Of a DNA stretch of 64,000 bases, positions 49,273 to 58,179 are shown piece after piece. The position numbers and the translations under genes were made by a program. The notes under the pieces are model-generated. The model searched no databases and had not been told where the DNA came from. It worked only from the letters and a program-made list of their open reading frames with translations. Position 1 is the first letter of the stretch. Each line of letters starts with the position of its first letter. The stretch is from Micrococcus porci. GTDB lineage: Bacteria > Actinomycetota > Actinomycetes > Actinomycetales > Micrococcaceae. The stretch is taken from positions 806,001-870,000 of the forward strand of contig NZ_CP083691.1 in the NCBI RefSeq assembly GCF_020097155.1, in the 5' to 3' direction.

Positions 49273-50571
49273 TCAGTGGAACTGGCCCGCCTCCGTGGAC
49301 TCCTTCAGGGCCACGGTGGAGGACTCGGGGTTGACGGCGGTGGAGATGGCGTCGAAGTAGCCGGTGCCGACCTCGCGCTGGTGCTTGGTGGCGGTGTAGC
49401 CGCGGGCCTCGTCGGCGAACTCGCGCTCCTGCAGCTCCACGTACGCGGACATCTGGCGCTCGTTGTAGCCCTTGGCCAGGTCGAACATGGAGTGGTTGAG
49501 GGCGTGGAAGCCGGCCAGGGTGATGAACTGGAAGGTGTAGCCCATGGCGCCCAGCTCGCGCTGGAACTTGGCGATCGTGGCGTCGTCGAGGTTCTTCTTC
49601 CAGTTGAACGACGGCGAGCAGTTGTAGGAGAGCATCTGGTCCGGGAACTCGGACTTGACGGCCTCGGCGAACTTGCGGGCCAGCTCGAGGTCGGGGGTGC
49701 CGGTCTCCATCCAGATCAGGTCGGAGTAGGGGGCGTAGGCCTTCGCGCGGGCGATGCAGGGCTCCACGCCGTTCTTGACCTTGTAGAAGCCCTCGGCGGT
49801 GCGCTCGCCGGTGATGAACTCGGCGTCGCGCTCGTCGACGTCGGAGGTGATCAGGGTGGCGGCCTCGGCGTCGGTGCGGGCGATGATCACGGAGGGCACC
49901 CCGGCGACGTCGGCGGCCAGGCGGGCGGCGTTCAGGGTGCGGACGTGCTGGCCGGTGGGGATGAGGACCTTGCCGCCCAGGTGGCCGCACTTCTTCTCGG
50001 AGGCCAGCTGGTCCTCCCAGTGCACGCCGGAGGCGCCGGAGGCGATCATGCCCTTCATGAGCTCGTAGGCGTTGAGCGGGCCGCCGAAGCCGGCCTCGGC
50101 GTCGGCGACGATCGGCACGAGGTAGTCCTCGACGGTCTTGATGCCCTCGGACCACTCGATCTGGTCGGCGCGCAGCAGCGCGTTGTTGATGCGTCGGACC
50201 ACGGCCGGCACGGAGTTGGCCGGGTAGAGGGACTGGTCCGGGTAGGTGTGGCCGGAGAGGTTGGCGTCCGCGGCGACCTGCCAGCCGGAGAGGTAGATGG
50301 CGCGGAGGCCGGCCTTGACCTGCTGCACGGCCTGGTTGCCGGTGAGGGCGCCCAGGGCGTTGGTGAACTCGCCCTTGGCGTGCTCGGAGGTCAGCTGCTC
50401 CCAGAGCTTCTCGGAGCCGCGGCGGGCGAGGGTGTGCTCCTCCTGGACGCGGCCGCGGAGCTTGGCGACGTCCTCGGCGGTGTGGGTGCGCTCGATGTGG
50501 GTCCAGCGGTCGTTGGTGTCCCAGTCCTTCTGGATCTCCTGGGCGATCTGCTGCACGGTCTGCTCGGTCAT
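49273..50571 (-). CDS. aceA: Isocitrate lyase
   Basis: The 432-residue protein has the catalytic loop [14 protein letters not shown] near residue 188, [17 protein letters not shown] and [14 protein letters not shown]. It splits isocitrate to glyoxylate and succinate. With aceB it forms the glyoxylate shunt for growth on acetate, fatty acids or the acetyl-CoA from aromatic breakdown. Start has GAGAGGACC upstream. It diverges from the RamB-like gene. Confidence 0.97.
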   Translation of the reverse strand: MTEQTVQQIAQEIQKDWDTNDRWTHIERTHTAEDVAKLRGRVQEEHTLARRGSEKLWEQLTSEHAKGEFTNALGALTGNQAVQQVKAGLRAIYLSGWQVAADANLSGHTYPDQSLYPANSVPAVVRRINNALLRADQIEWSEGIKTVEDYLVPIVADAEAGFGGPLNAYELMKGMIASGASGVHWEDQLASEKKCGHLGGKVLIPTGQHVRTLNAARLAADVAGVPSVIIARTDAEAATLITSDVDERDAEFITGERTAEGFYKVKNGVEPCIARAKAYAPYSDLIWMETGTPDLELARKFAEAVKSEFPDQMLSYNCSPSFNWKKNLDDATIAKFQRELGAMGYTFQFITLAGFHALNHSMFDLAKGYNERQMSAYVELQEREFADEARGYTATKHQREVGTGYFDAISTAVNPESSTVALKESTEAGQFH

Positions 50572-50847
50572 GGTCCTGGTCCTCTCGGGTGGGGGACGGG
50601 GCGGGCCTCCGCGGTGCTGCGGCGGCGTCTCCCCGGGGGGTGTGGAACCACTGTGGCCCGGCGCACACCCGGCCGGGCCCCGGAATCGCAGGAAAGTTCG
50701 GGGCCTTCTTCCCGCTCAGTCAAGGAAGGGCATTCTTTGCGTCCCGGGCTGTTCATGGTCGGGTCTTTTCCCGCGAGGCGGGTCGTACCCGCGAATGTTG
50801 ACTTCACAAACGGTCTCCTACGTGTGACCGGCGTTACCCTCGTCGGC
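50572..50847. promoter_or_regulatory. aceA / ramB divergent control region
   Basis: This 276-bp gap is less GC-rich than its surroundings. ACTTCACAAA (50801-50810) differs at two positions from the RamB core ACTTTGCAAA known from corynebacteria, and TTCTTTGCGT (50733-50742) is a weaker match. TACCCT (50835-50840) is 7 nt before the RamB-like ATG. TTGACT at 50798 may be part of another promoter. Confidence 0.4.
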
Positions 50848-52338
50848 ATGGCCACCCCCACGGACCCCGCCCACGAGCCCCCGCGCGTCGACCCCCTCGT
50901 GCTCGGCCGCCGGCTGCGCCACCTGCGCCGGGTGTCCGGGGCGACGCTGTCCGACGTCGCCGAGAAGGTCGGCGTGACCGCGTCCCACCTCTCCCTCGTG
51001 GAGAACGGGCACCGTGAGCCGCGGCTGACCCTGCTGACCGCCCTGGCGGACGTGCACGGCGTCGGGGTGGAGGACCTGCTGACGCCGGAGGCGCCGAGCC
51101 GGCGCGCGGCCCTGGAGGTGGCCGTGGAGCGCGCGCAGCGCGGCCCCCTGTTCCAGCGGCTGGGCCTGCCCGCCCTGAAGATCGGCCCTCGCACCCCGGA
51201 CGAGGTCCTCGAGGTGATCGCGGGGCTGCAGGCCGAGCTGGACCGGCAGATGGCCGAGCGCGTGTCCACCCCGGAGGAGGCCCGCCGGGCGAACAGCGCC
51301 CTCCGGGAGGAGATGCGGGCCTGCGGCAACCACTACGCGGACCTGGAGCGCCGGGCCCAGGAGCTGCGGGAGGCGGTGGACGTGGCGGACGGCCCGCTGA
51401 CGCACCACCATGTCTCCGCCCTGGCCGAGCACCTGGGGTTCGCGGTCCGGTTCGTGCCCGACCTGCCGCACTCGACGCGCTCCGTCACCGACCTGAAGAA
51501 CCGCCGCATCTACCTGGCGCGGGCCCGGCGCCCGGACCACGACCCGCGCGCGGTGCTCCTGCAGGCGGTGTGCTCCTCGGTGCTGGGCCACGGCGAGCCC
51601 GCGGACTACGCGGACTTCCTCCGTCAGCGCGTGTACACGAACTATCTGGCCGCGGCGATGATGATGCCGGAGCGCGGCACCGTGCGCGCGCTGCGCGAGG
51701 CGAAGGAGCGCCGCGACCTCTCGGTGGACGACCTGCGGGACCGGTTCGGCGTGTCGTGGGAGTCCGCCGCGCACCGGTTCACCAACCTGGCCACCGAGCA
51801 CCTGGGACTGACCTGCCACTTCGCGAAGGTCCACGAGTCCGGGGTGTTCCACAAGGCGTACGAGAACGACGGCATCCCGTTCCCCACGGACCACATCGGG
51901 GCGATCGAGGGCCAGACGGCGTGCCGGCACTGGACCAGCCGGCAGGTGTTCTCCGTGGCCGACCACCTCGGCGCGTTCCCGCAGTACACGGACACCCCGG
52001 CCGGGACGTACTGGTCGGCGGCGGTGGTCGAGCCGACCTCCACCGGCTTCTACTCCCTCACGGTGGGCGTGCCCTTCGACGACGCCAAGTGGTTCCGCGG
52101 CCGGGAGACCTCCGCGCGGACCCGCAGCACCTGCCCGGACCCGAAGTGCTGCCGACTGCCCTCCGCGGAGCTGGAGGCGGCCTGGGGCGGGCAGGCGTGG
52201 CCGGCGGCCCGCGCCAACGCCCACCTGCTGGCGGCCATGCCCGGCGGCGCCTTCCCGGGCGTGGAGGAGGTGCAGGTGTTCGAGTTCCTCCAGACGCAGG
52301 AGAGCCGGTGGCCCCCGGAGGGGTCGGGGGCGGCCTGA
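50848..52338 (+). CDS. ramB: RamB-like regulator (HTH-XRE plus IrrE/ImmA-like domain)
   Basis: The 496-residue protein has an XRE helix-turn-helix at about residues 22-75 (LGRRLRHLRRVSGATLSDVAEKVGVTASHLS... starts here). A middle IrrE/ImmA-like domain follows, with HxxxH-type traces weakened (VCSSVLGHGEPADYADFL). The C-terminus is Cys-rich (CPDPKCCRLP), as in RamB/ClgR-type actinobacterial proteins. RamB controls acetate and glyoxylate genes, and here it diverges from aceA. ATG 50848 has no ribosome site and is probably leaderless. Confidence 0.8.
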   Translation: MATPTDPAHEPPRVDPLVLGRRLRHLRRVSGATLSDVAEKVGVTASHLSLVENGHREPRLTLLTALADVHGVGVEDLLTPEAPSRRAALEVAVERAQRGPLFQRLGLPALKIGPRTPDEVLEVIAGLQAELDRQMAERVSTPEEARRANSALREEMRACGNHYADLERRAQELREAVDVADGPLTHHHVSALAEHLGFAVRFVPDLPHSTRSVTDLKNRRIYLARARRPDHDPRAVLLQAVCSSVLGHGEPADYADFLRQRVYTNYLAAAMMMPERGTVRALREAKERRDLSVDDLRDRFGVSWESAAHRFTNLATEHLGLTCHFAKVHESGVFHKAYENDGIPFPTDHIGAIEGQTACRHWTSRQVFSVADHLGAFPQYTDTPAGTYWSAAVVEPTSTGFYSLTVGVPFDDAKWFRGRETSARTRSTCPDPKCCRLPSAELEAAWGGQAWPAARANAHLLAAMPGGAFPGVEEVQVFEFLQTQESRWPPEGSGAA

Positions 52339-52534
52339 CCGGGCGGCGAGGGGTGCGGGCCGTGCCGCACGCCTCTGACCGGGTGCGCGCCCCGCAGGAC
52401 CTGCACGAGGTGGACGGCCAGGCCTACGACGTCGTCTTCCACCCCGGCGGCCCCGGCCGAGAAGGCGCCGTGGCTGCTGGAGGACCGCCTCCTGTCCGAC
52501 CTGGGCTGACCGTCCCGCCCGCCATACTGGATCG
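52339..52534. other. Intergenic stretch with a possible gene relic
   Basis: No intact gene. One frame gives APQDLHEVDGQAYDVVFHPG and another AEKAPWLLEDRLLSDLG followed by TGA (52508). Together they could be the tail of a lost gene with a frameshift. The family is not recognised. Confidence 0.25.
52523..52528 (+). promoter_or_regulatory. -10 hexamer CATACT of the second DUF456 gene
   Basis: CATACT ends 6 nt before GTG 52535, identical in sequence and spacing to the site at 39131. Confidence 0.5.
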
Positions 52535-53035
52535 GTGACCTTCGCGATCCTCGTCTCCCTGCTGGCCGTCCTGCTGCTGATCGTGGGCCTGGTCGGCACC
52601 GTCTACCCGGTGCTGCCGGGCTCCGTCCTCAACGCCGTGGTCTCCCTGGCCTGGGCGTGGGTCCTCGGGTCGGTTGCGTCCTGGACGTTCGGGCTGATCG
52701 CCTGCGCCTTCTCGATCGCGGGCATGAGCGCCTCCGCCGCCCTGACCGGCCGGCGGCTCGTGAAGGAGCGCATACCCCGCGGGCCGATCCTCACGGGCGT
52801 GGCGGCCGCCGTCGTCGGGTTCTTCGTGATCCCCGTGGTGGGCGTGTTCGTGGGGTTCGCCGCGGGCCTGTTCGGCGCCGAGTGGGCGCGCCGCCGCGAC
52901 GCGCGCGCGGCCCTGACCAGCTCGTGGGGTGCCCTCAAGGCCATGGGCCTGGGCATGCTCGTCGAGTTCGGCTGCGCCATGGTCGCCCTGGCCAGCGTGG
53001 GCGCCGGAGCGCTGGTCCACGTCCTCAGCCTCTGA
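52535..53035 (+). CDS. DUF456 membrane protein (copy 2)
   Basis: The 166-residue protein is a paralogue of the protein at 39143. It has the same length, the same GLVGTVYPVLPGS and VVGFFVIPVVGVFVGFAAGL turns, and the same basic loop (LTGRRLVKER against LTGRRLRRER). Four hydrophobic hairpins are predicted by eye. The start is GTG without ribosome site. Function is unknown. Confidence 0.85.
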   Translation: MTFAILVSLLAVLLLIVGLVGTVYPVLPGSVLNAVVSLAWAWVLGSVASWTFGLIACAFSIAGMSASAALTGRRLVKERIPRGPILTGVAAAVVGFFVIPVVGVFVGFAAGLFGAEWARRRDARAALTSSWGALKAMGLGMLVEFGCAMVALASVGAGALVHVLSL

Positions 53036-53092
53036 GCCCGCGGCCGTGGTCGGCGTCGCCTCCCGCCAGGACGACCCCGCCGGTCGCCCGGC

Positions 53093-55207
53093 TCAGAGCC
53101 GCACGCGGGAGCCGACCTCCAGGGTGTGGTCCACGGGCAGGCCGTACTGCCACACGGGCTGGTCCGCGAGCCGGCTGAGGGAGACGAACGCGCGCGTCCC
53201 CCAGGTCTTCGGGCCGTGTCCGCGCGGGGTGAGGTAGCGGCTGCGGGAGAGCACGTACACGGCCTGGACGAGGTCCCGGTTGGTGAGGCCCAGCGCGGCG
53301 GCGTGCGCGCGCAGGGTGCCGGGGATGTCCAGGGCGTCGAAGAAGCCGACCCGGATCACGGCCTGGTGGACGCCGCTGAGCGGGCCGACCTCCCGCACGG
53401 TGCACCGCTCGGCCTCCGCCACGTAGGGCTGCTCCTCGGTGACGACGTGCACCAGGGTGATCTTCTCGTGGACGCCGCGGTTGGCGCGCAGGTTGATGCG
53501 CAGGGCGGCGGGGGCCAGGCGGGCGCTCGGCGCCAGGTAGACGGCGTGGCCGGGCACGCGGCGCAGGTCGCCCGTCTCCACGTGGTGGGCGGCCTTCGCC
53601 ATGAACGTCTCGAGGTCCGCCTCGGTGCGGGACCAGCGGTGCGACACGGCCACGCGGCCGCGGTGCCAGACGGTCATGGTGCCCAGGACCAGCCCGCCGA
53701 TGGTGAGCGGCAGCCAGCCGCCCTCGAACACCTTGACGAGGTTGCCCGCCAGGAAGGACAGCTCCAGCGGGAGCACGAGCGTGCCCAGCAGCACGGGCTG
53801 CCAGAGCGGGCGGCGCCACGTCGTCGCCATGTGCACCAGCACGAGGGTGGTGGTGATGATCATGGTGACGGTCACGGCCAGGCCGTACGCGGTGGCCAGG
53901 GCCACGGAGGAGCGGAACATCAGCACCACGAGCACGACGGCGGCCAGCAGGATCCAGTTCACCAGCGGCAGGTACACCTGGCCGGCCTCCTTGCCGGAGG
54001 TGTGGCGCACGGCCAGCGGGGGCAGGTAGCCCAGGCGCATGGCCTGGCGGGTCACGGAGTACGCGCCCGTGATGACGGCCTGCGAGGCGATCACGGTGGC
54101 CGCGATCGCCAGGATGGTCAGCGGGAGCGCGAACCAGTCCGGGGCCAGGCGGAAGAACGGGTTGGCGACGGCGCCCGGGTCGTCGAGGATGAGCGCGCCC
54201 TGGCCGAGGTAGTTCAGGGCGAGGGCGGGCAGCACGAAGAACAGCCAGTCCCGGGAGATCGGGAGGCGGCCGAAGTGCCCGATGTCCGCGTAGAGGGCCT
54301 CCGCGCCGGTCACGGCCAGCACGACGGCGCCCATCGCCACGAGCGCGACCATGGGCTGCTGGAGGGCGAACATCAGGCCCGGCAGGGGGGACAGCGCGAC
54401 CAGGATGTCGGGGCGGTCCAGGAGGGGGCCGACGCCGAGGACGGCGAGCGTGGCGAACCACGCGGCCATGACGGGGCCGAACAGCATGCCGACGCCGCCG
54501 GTGCCGAAGCGCTGGAGGCCGTAGAGGACGATCAGGATCAGCAGGGACGCGGGGATGATCCAGTGCTCCAGGGACGGCACGGCCACGGCGACGCCCTCCA
54601 CGGCGGACATCACGGAGATCGCCGGCGTGATCACGGAGTCGCCGAAGAAGAAGGAGCAGCCGATCAGGCCCGCGGTGAAGGCCCACTGCCCGCGGCGCCG
54701 GCGCTCCGGGCCGGGGGCGGCGGCGTCCTGCGCGACGTCCGTGTCGGAGTCCGGGGTGGTGGCCTCGTCGTAGTGGCGGCGCACGAGGGTGGCCAGGGAG
54801 AGCACGCCGCCCTCGCCGTGGTGGTCCGCGCGCAGCACGTTGAGCACGTAGGTCAGGGTCACGATGAGGATCAGTGACCAGAGCACCAGGGAGATCGCCC
54901 CGGTAACGTGGGCGAAGGACGGCGTGACGGCGTTGTGGTCCGCGGAGAACAGGGTCTGCAGCGCGTAGAGGGGCGAGGTGCCGATGTCCCCGAACACCAC
55001 GCCCAGCGCGCCGATCGCCAGCATGAGCATGCCGGTGCGCGCGCGTTCCGCCGTGGCCGGGCGGTGGCCGGGGGCTGCGTGGCCGCCGGAGCGGTCTGCG
55101 GAGGAGGGGGCTGTGGGCGCGGGGGAGGAGGGGGAGCCCGGGGCGGGCTGCGGGGCGGCGGACGCGGCGATGCCGGCGCCGTCGCCCGGGTGCGGGTGCG
55201 TGGACAC
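53093..55207 (-). CDS. kup: Kup-type potassium uptake protein
   Basis: The 704-residue protein has the KUP family start GALGVVFGDIGTSPLYALQTLF, then GGVLSLATLVRR, SFFFGDSVITPAISVMSAVEG and TGAEALYADIGHFGR. About 12 membrane segments precede a C-terminal cytoplasmic domain of about 200 residues (HEKITLVHVVTEEQPYV). It takes up K+ with protons. The first 60 residues are a Pro/Ser/Ala-rich extension. GTG 55207 is preferred over an in-frame GTG at 55243 because TAGTCT lies 8 nt before it; the same TAGTCT box precedes the next gene. Confidence 0.93.
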   Translation of the reverse strand: MSTHPHPGDGAGIAASAAPQPAPGSPSSPAPTAPSSADRSGGHAAPGHRPATAERARTGMLMLAIGALGVVFGDIGTSPLYALQTLFSADHNAVTPSFAHVTGAISLVLWSLILIVTLTYVLNVLRADHHGEGGVLSLATLVRRHYDEATTPDSDTDVAQDAAAPGPERRRRGQWAFTAGLIGCSFFFGDSVITPAISVMSAVEGVAVAVPSLEHWIIPASLLILIVLYGLQRFGTGGVGMLFGPVMAAWFATLAVLGVGPLLDRPDILVALSPLPGLMFALQQPMVALVAMGAVVLAVTGAEALYADIGHFGRLPISRDWLFFVLPALALNYLGQGALILDDPGAVANPFFRLAPDWFALPLTILAIAATVIASQAVITGAYSVTRQAMRLGYLPPLAVRHTSGKEAGQVYLPLVNWILLAAVVLVVLMFRSSVALATAYGLAVTVTMIITTTLVLVHMATTWRRPLWQPVLLGTLVLPLELSFLAGNLVKVFEGGWLPLTIGGLVLGTMTVWHRGRVAVSHRWSRTEADLETFMAKAAHHVETGDLRRVPGHAVYLAPSARLAPAALRINLRANRGVHEKITLVHVVTEEQPYVAEAERCTVREVGPLSGVHQAVIRVGFFDALDIPGTLRAHAAALGLTNRDLVQAVYVLSRSRYLTPRGHGPKTWGTRAFVSLSRLADQPVWQYGLPVDHTLEVGSRVRL

Positions 55208-55324
55208 GAGCGAGCAGACTACGCCCGCCGCACCGGGATGCACAACGGCGTAGGTGTGACGTCCACCGCTCGATCAGGGCCTCGGGAGGGGCGGCCGCCT
55301 GCCCGCATCGACCCCGCCCGGCGC

Positions 55325-56326
55325 TCAGCTCGCGAAGTGCCCGGCCAGGGTGATCATCCGGGCGCGGACCTCGTCCCCGGCCTCACCCCGACCGGCGGCG
55401 TCGACGGCCCGGAGCACGAGGCGGACGAACGTCCAGGCGCGCACGCGCTCCCCGTCCAGCCCCGCGGCCTCGGCCACGACGTCGGCGCGCATCCTGACGT
55501 GCACCCGGGCATGGTGCGCCCGGGCGGTGGCCTCGGGCCGGCTCCACACGATCGGTGCCACGGCGTAGGCGGGCTCACCGGCGACGAGCTTCGGGTCGAT
55601 CGCGAGCCACGGCCCCCGCGCGGCCTCGCCTCCGTCGGCAGGGGAGGGCGCGGCGAGGACGTTGCCGTCGTGCAGGTCTTCATGGAGCAGCCGCGGCGGG
55701 GGCGCCGAGTCCAGCAGGTCGCGCAGGTGGGAGCGGGCCTGGACCTGCAGCCGCCGCGGCACCTGCGCCACGGGGGCGGCGAGCGTGTCCAGCCAGCGGG
55801 CGCCCCTGTCCGCCACCGCGTCGAACTGCGGGGTGGCGGACCGGGCGAGGGTCCGCAGGAGACCGCCGACCACCTCGCACGCGTCGAGGATCGGCTCGGC
55901 GGAGAGCGGGCGGCCGGCGTCGAGGCGTTCGAGCAGCAGGGCCCCGTCGCGTGGGTCGGCCGCGTGCAGGCGGACCGCGCCGGCGCCGTCCCAGAGCCGC
56001 AGCGCCAGGTGCTCGTGTCGGGCCTCGAGGTGCGGCCAGGTCACCTTGAGCACGGCCGGACGCCGGGTGGGCAGCCGCACCGGCACCACGAGAGCGCTCG
56101 TGCCCGCCCACGGGGCGCCGGGGACGTCCGGGTCCAGGGTGAGGTCCCAGGCGGTGAGCCGGCCCGCCAGGATTCTCGGCAGCCGCGCGAGCCACTGCTC
56201 GCCCGAGAGCGGCTGGGCCGCCGCGTCCGGGGCGGCGGCCAGCAGCGGGTCGGCGGGCCGGTCCGCGATGTCCGCGGCGAACTCCGGCGGGATCGGCACG
56301 AGGATCTCGGGCGGGGACGCGGGCAT
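55325..56326 (-). CDS. APH(6)/hydroxyurea-phosphotransferase-family kinase
   Basis: The 333-residue protein has the StrB/APH(6) pattern. PAVLKVTWPHLEARHEHLAL (ATP Lys and Glu), GALLLERLDAGRPL, the catalytic loop LLHEDLHDGNVL near residue 222 (HxDxxxxN) and the Mg motif WLAIDPKLVAGEPAYAVAPI are present. Family members phosphorylate streptomycin or hydroxyurea, but many chromosomal members have no proven drug. No resistance genes or mobile elements are adjacent, so it is probably a native gene. ATG 56326 is 7 nt from TAGTCT (minus strand, 56339-56334). Confidence 0.78.
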   Translation of the reverse strand: MPASPPEILVPIPPEFAADIADRPADPLLAAAPDAAAQPLSGEQWLARLPRILAGRLTAWDLTLDPDVPGAPWAGTSALVVPVRLPTRRPAVLKVTWPHLEARHEHLALRLWDGAGAVRLHAADPRDGALLLERLDAGRPLSAEPILDACEVVGGLLRTLARSATPQFDAVADRGARWLDTLAAPVAQVPRRLQVQARSHLRDLLDSAPPPRLLHEDLHDGNVLAAPSPADGGEAARGPWLAIDPKLVAGEPAYAVAPIVWSRPEATARAHHARVHVRMRADVVAEAAGLDGERVRAWTFVRLVLRAVDAAGRGEAGDEVRARMITLAGHFAS

Positions 56327-56333
56327 GGGGCGC

Positions 56334-56350
56334 AGACTACCGGGGACAAT
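56334..56350. promoter_or_regulatory. Back-to-back -10 elements in a 30-bp divergent gap
   Basis: Minus-strand TAGTCT (56339-56334) serves the kinase ATG at 56326, and plus-strand GACAAT (56345-56350) serves the VanZ-like ATG at 56357. The -10 boxes are 5 nt apart, so each -35 region must lie near or inside the other gene. Confidence 0.55.
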
Positions 56351-56356
56351 GGGCGG

Positions 56357-56785
56357 ATGCCCGCCCGGTCCTCCGCCCCCGCCGCCCCGCCGCCCTCCGC
56401 GGCGCGTCGGCGGACCCTTGCCCTGCTGCTGGTGATCGCCCTGGCGGCGCACCTCGTGGTGCTCTACCTGCCCGGCGACGACGTCCCCGCCGTGGGGTTC
56501 GAGGTGCCGGGCATGGACAAGGCGATCCACGTGGCGACGTTCGGGGTGCCCGCGCTGCTCGGGGTGCTCCTGGCCCGCCGGGTGTGGCCGGCGGCGGTGC
56601 TGGCCGTGCACGCCCCGCTCAGCGAGGTGCTGCAGGCGGTGCAGGGGCTGGGCCGCACCGGGGATCCGGCGGATGCCGTCGCCGACCTGGCGGGCGTGGC
56701 GCTGGGGCTGCTGGCGGCCCGGGCCGCCCTGCGGCGGGGGCCTACCGGTCGCCCGATTGGCGCCGCGCCGGGCAGGGGCGTATGA
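56357..56785 (+). CDS. VanZ-like membrane protein
   Basis: The 142-residue protein has a Pro/Ala/Arg-rich start, then membrane segments at about residues 19-40, 55-75, 78-95 and 108-128. The VanZ-like motifs GMDKAIHVATFGVPALL and PLSEVLQAVQGLGRTGDPADAVADLAGVALGLL (the D-x-x-D-x-x-x-N/G region starts here) are present. VanZ-family proteins are linked to low teicoplanin resistance in enterococci; in actinobacteria the role is unknown. The start is probably leaderless. Confidence 0.75.
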   Translation: MPARSSAPAAPPPSAARRRTLALLLVIALAAHLVVLYLPGDDVPAVGFEVPGMDKAIHVATFGVPALLGVLLARRVWPAAVLAVHAPLSEVLQAVQGLGRTGDPADAVADLAGVALGLLAARAALRRGPTGRPIGAAPGRGV

Positions 56786-56820
56786 TCCTGGGGTGTTGCC
56801 GGACGCAGTGCCGGTCGTGC

Positions 56821-56893
56821 GGGGCTATAGCTCAGTTGGTAGAGCGTTTCGTTCGCAATGAAAAGGTCAGGGGTTCAATTCCCCTTAGCTCCA
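56821..56893 (+). tRNA. tRNA-Ala (anticodon CGC)
   Basis: A full cloverleaf: acceptor GGGGCTA with TAGCTCC, D-arm GCTC/GAGC, anticodon arm TTTCG-TTCGCAA-TGAAA, T-arm AGGGG/CCCCT with TTCAATT. The anticodon is CGC, reading GCG codons. The acceptor contains the G3-U70 pair that marks alanine tRNAs. The discriminator base is A; CCA is not encoded. Confidence 0.95.
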
Positions 56894-56900
56894 CAGCACA

Positions 56901-56928
56901 GAGGGCCCGGGCATCCGCCCGGGCCCTC
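56901..56928 (+). terminator. Terminator after tRNA-Ala
   Basis: A perfect 12-bp stem (GAGGGCCCGGGC with GCCCGGGCCCTC) around ATCC, 7 nt after the tRNA. Confidence 0.85.
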
Positions 56929-57105
56929 GTCGTCCCTGGGCCCCCGTCGTCCCCGCGCCGAGGTGTCCCCGGGGCCCTGTTCGGCGTACCGTTGGCGGGT
57001 ACCGCAGAACGCGGTCCCCCCAGGCCAGCCCGGGGTCAGGCCCTCCCGCCGCGCATCCCGCGCCGTGCGGGCCGGAACGCCCCGGTCGGGGCCGGAAGGA
57101 GCCCA

Positions 57106-58179
57106 GTGCGCATCGACGTGCTCACGCATCCCCTGCACCCCATCCGCTCGCCCTACGAGGGCGGGCTGGAGATGCACACGGCCATGACCGTGGAGCACCT
57201 GGTCGCGGCCGGGCATCAGGTGCGGGTGCACGCCCGCGCGGGCACCCGCATCCCGGGCGCCGACGTCGTCTCCCTCCTGGCCGCGGCCCCCGACGCCCCC
57301 GGCGCAGAGGGGCAGGCCGTCCGTGAGGGCGCGCTCGCCGGGGCGTGCCAGCGGATCCTGGCCGATGCCCCGGACGCCGTGCTGAACAACTCCCTCTCCC
57401 CGCAGCCGCTGATCCGTCTGCGCTCCCTGCCGATGCTCACCGTGCTCCACACCCCGGCCACGCTGGAGCCGGTGCTCGAGGTCACCGACGCCCCCGGCTG
57501 GACCCCGCCGGCGCACCACCGCTGGGCGTCCGTGTCCGTGTCCAACGCGCTGGCCTGGCGGCACCGGCTGCCCTCCGTGGACGTGGTGCCCAACGGGATC
57601 GACCTGGACCGCTGGGTGTCCGACCGCGCCCCCGTGCCCGGGCGGGCCGTGTGGTCCGGGCGGATCACCCCGGAGAAGGGCCTGCACATGGCCATCGACG
57701 CCGCCCGCGCCGTGGGCATGGAACTGCACGCGGCCGGCCCCGTCTCCGACCCGGCGTACTACGCCGAGCGGGTCGCCCCCCGACTGGGGGAGGACGTGGT
57801 GCACCACGGCCACCTGGACCACACGGCCCTGCCGGACCTGCTGGCCACCGGCGAGGTGTTCCTCTCCACCCCCCTGTGGGCGGAGCCGTTCGGCCTGGCC
57901 ACGGTGGAGGCGATGGCCCTGGGCGTGCCCGTGGCCGCCCTGCTCACCGGCGCCATGGGGGAGATCGTGGCCCCGCAGGCCGGCGCCCTGGCCGTGCACC
58001 ACTCCGTGGAGGCGCTCGCGGACGCCATCCGCTACGCCCGCCGCAAGGACCGCGCCCGGGTGGCGGACTGGGCCCGCCGGTTCAGCGCGGACACCATGGT
58101 GGCCGGCTACCTGGACCTGCTGGAGCAGGCCGTGGCGGACCACGCCGACGACGCCGAGCTCCGGAAGGTGCCCGCGTGA
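57106..58179 (+). CDS. Glycosyltransferase family 4 protein
   Basis: The 357-residue GT-B protein begins MRIDVLTHPLHPIRSPYEGGLEMHT-like (first 20 residues shown by its Gly-Gly-x-E motif), which binds the acceptor phosphate or wall in GT4. The C-terminal donor site has WSGRITPEKGLHMAIDAA and the E-x7-E motif in AEPFGLATVEAMALGVPV near residue 265. It is the first gene of a glycosyltransferase set. GTG 57106 follows GGAAGGA. The next gene overlaps by GTGA. The sugar is unknown; a cell-wall or capsular polysaccharide is likely. Confidence 0.82.
   Translation: MRIDVLTHPLHPIRSPYEGGLEMHTAMTVEHLVAAGHQVRVHARAGTRIPGADVVSLLAAAPDAPGAEGQAVREGALAGACQRILADAPDAVLNNSLSPQPLIRLRSLPMLTVLHTPATLEPVLEVTDAPGWTPPAHHRWASVSVSNALAWRHRLPSVDVVPNGIDLDRWVSDRAPVPGRAVWSGRITPEKGLHMAIDAARAVGMELHAAGPVSDPAYYAERVAPRLGEDVVHHGHLDHTALPDLLATGEVFLSTPLWAEPFGLATVEAMALGVPVAALLTGAMGEIVAPQAGALAVHHSVEALADAIRYARRKDRARVADWARRFSADTMVAGYLDLLEQAVADHADDAELRKVPA

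Noticed and set aside
55325..56326. Acquired streptomycin resistance gene
   Set aside because: The kinase motifs fit the family, but base use equals the neighbours and no mobile element is near, so a native gene of unknown substrate is more likely.
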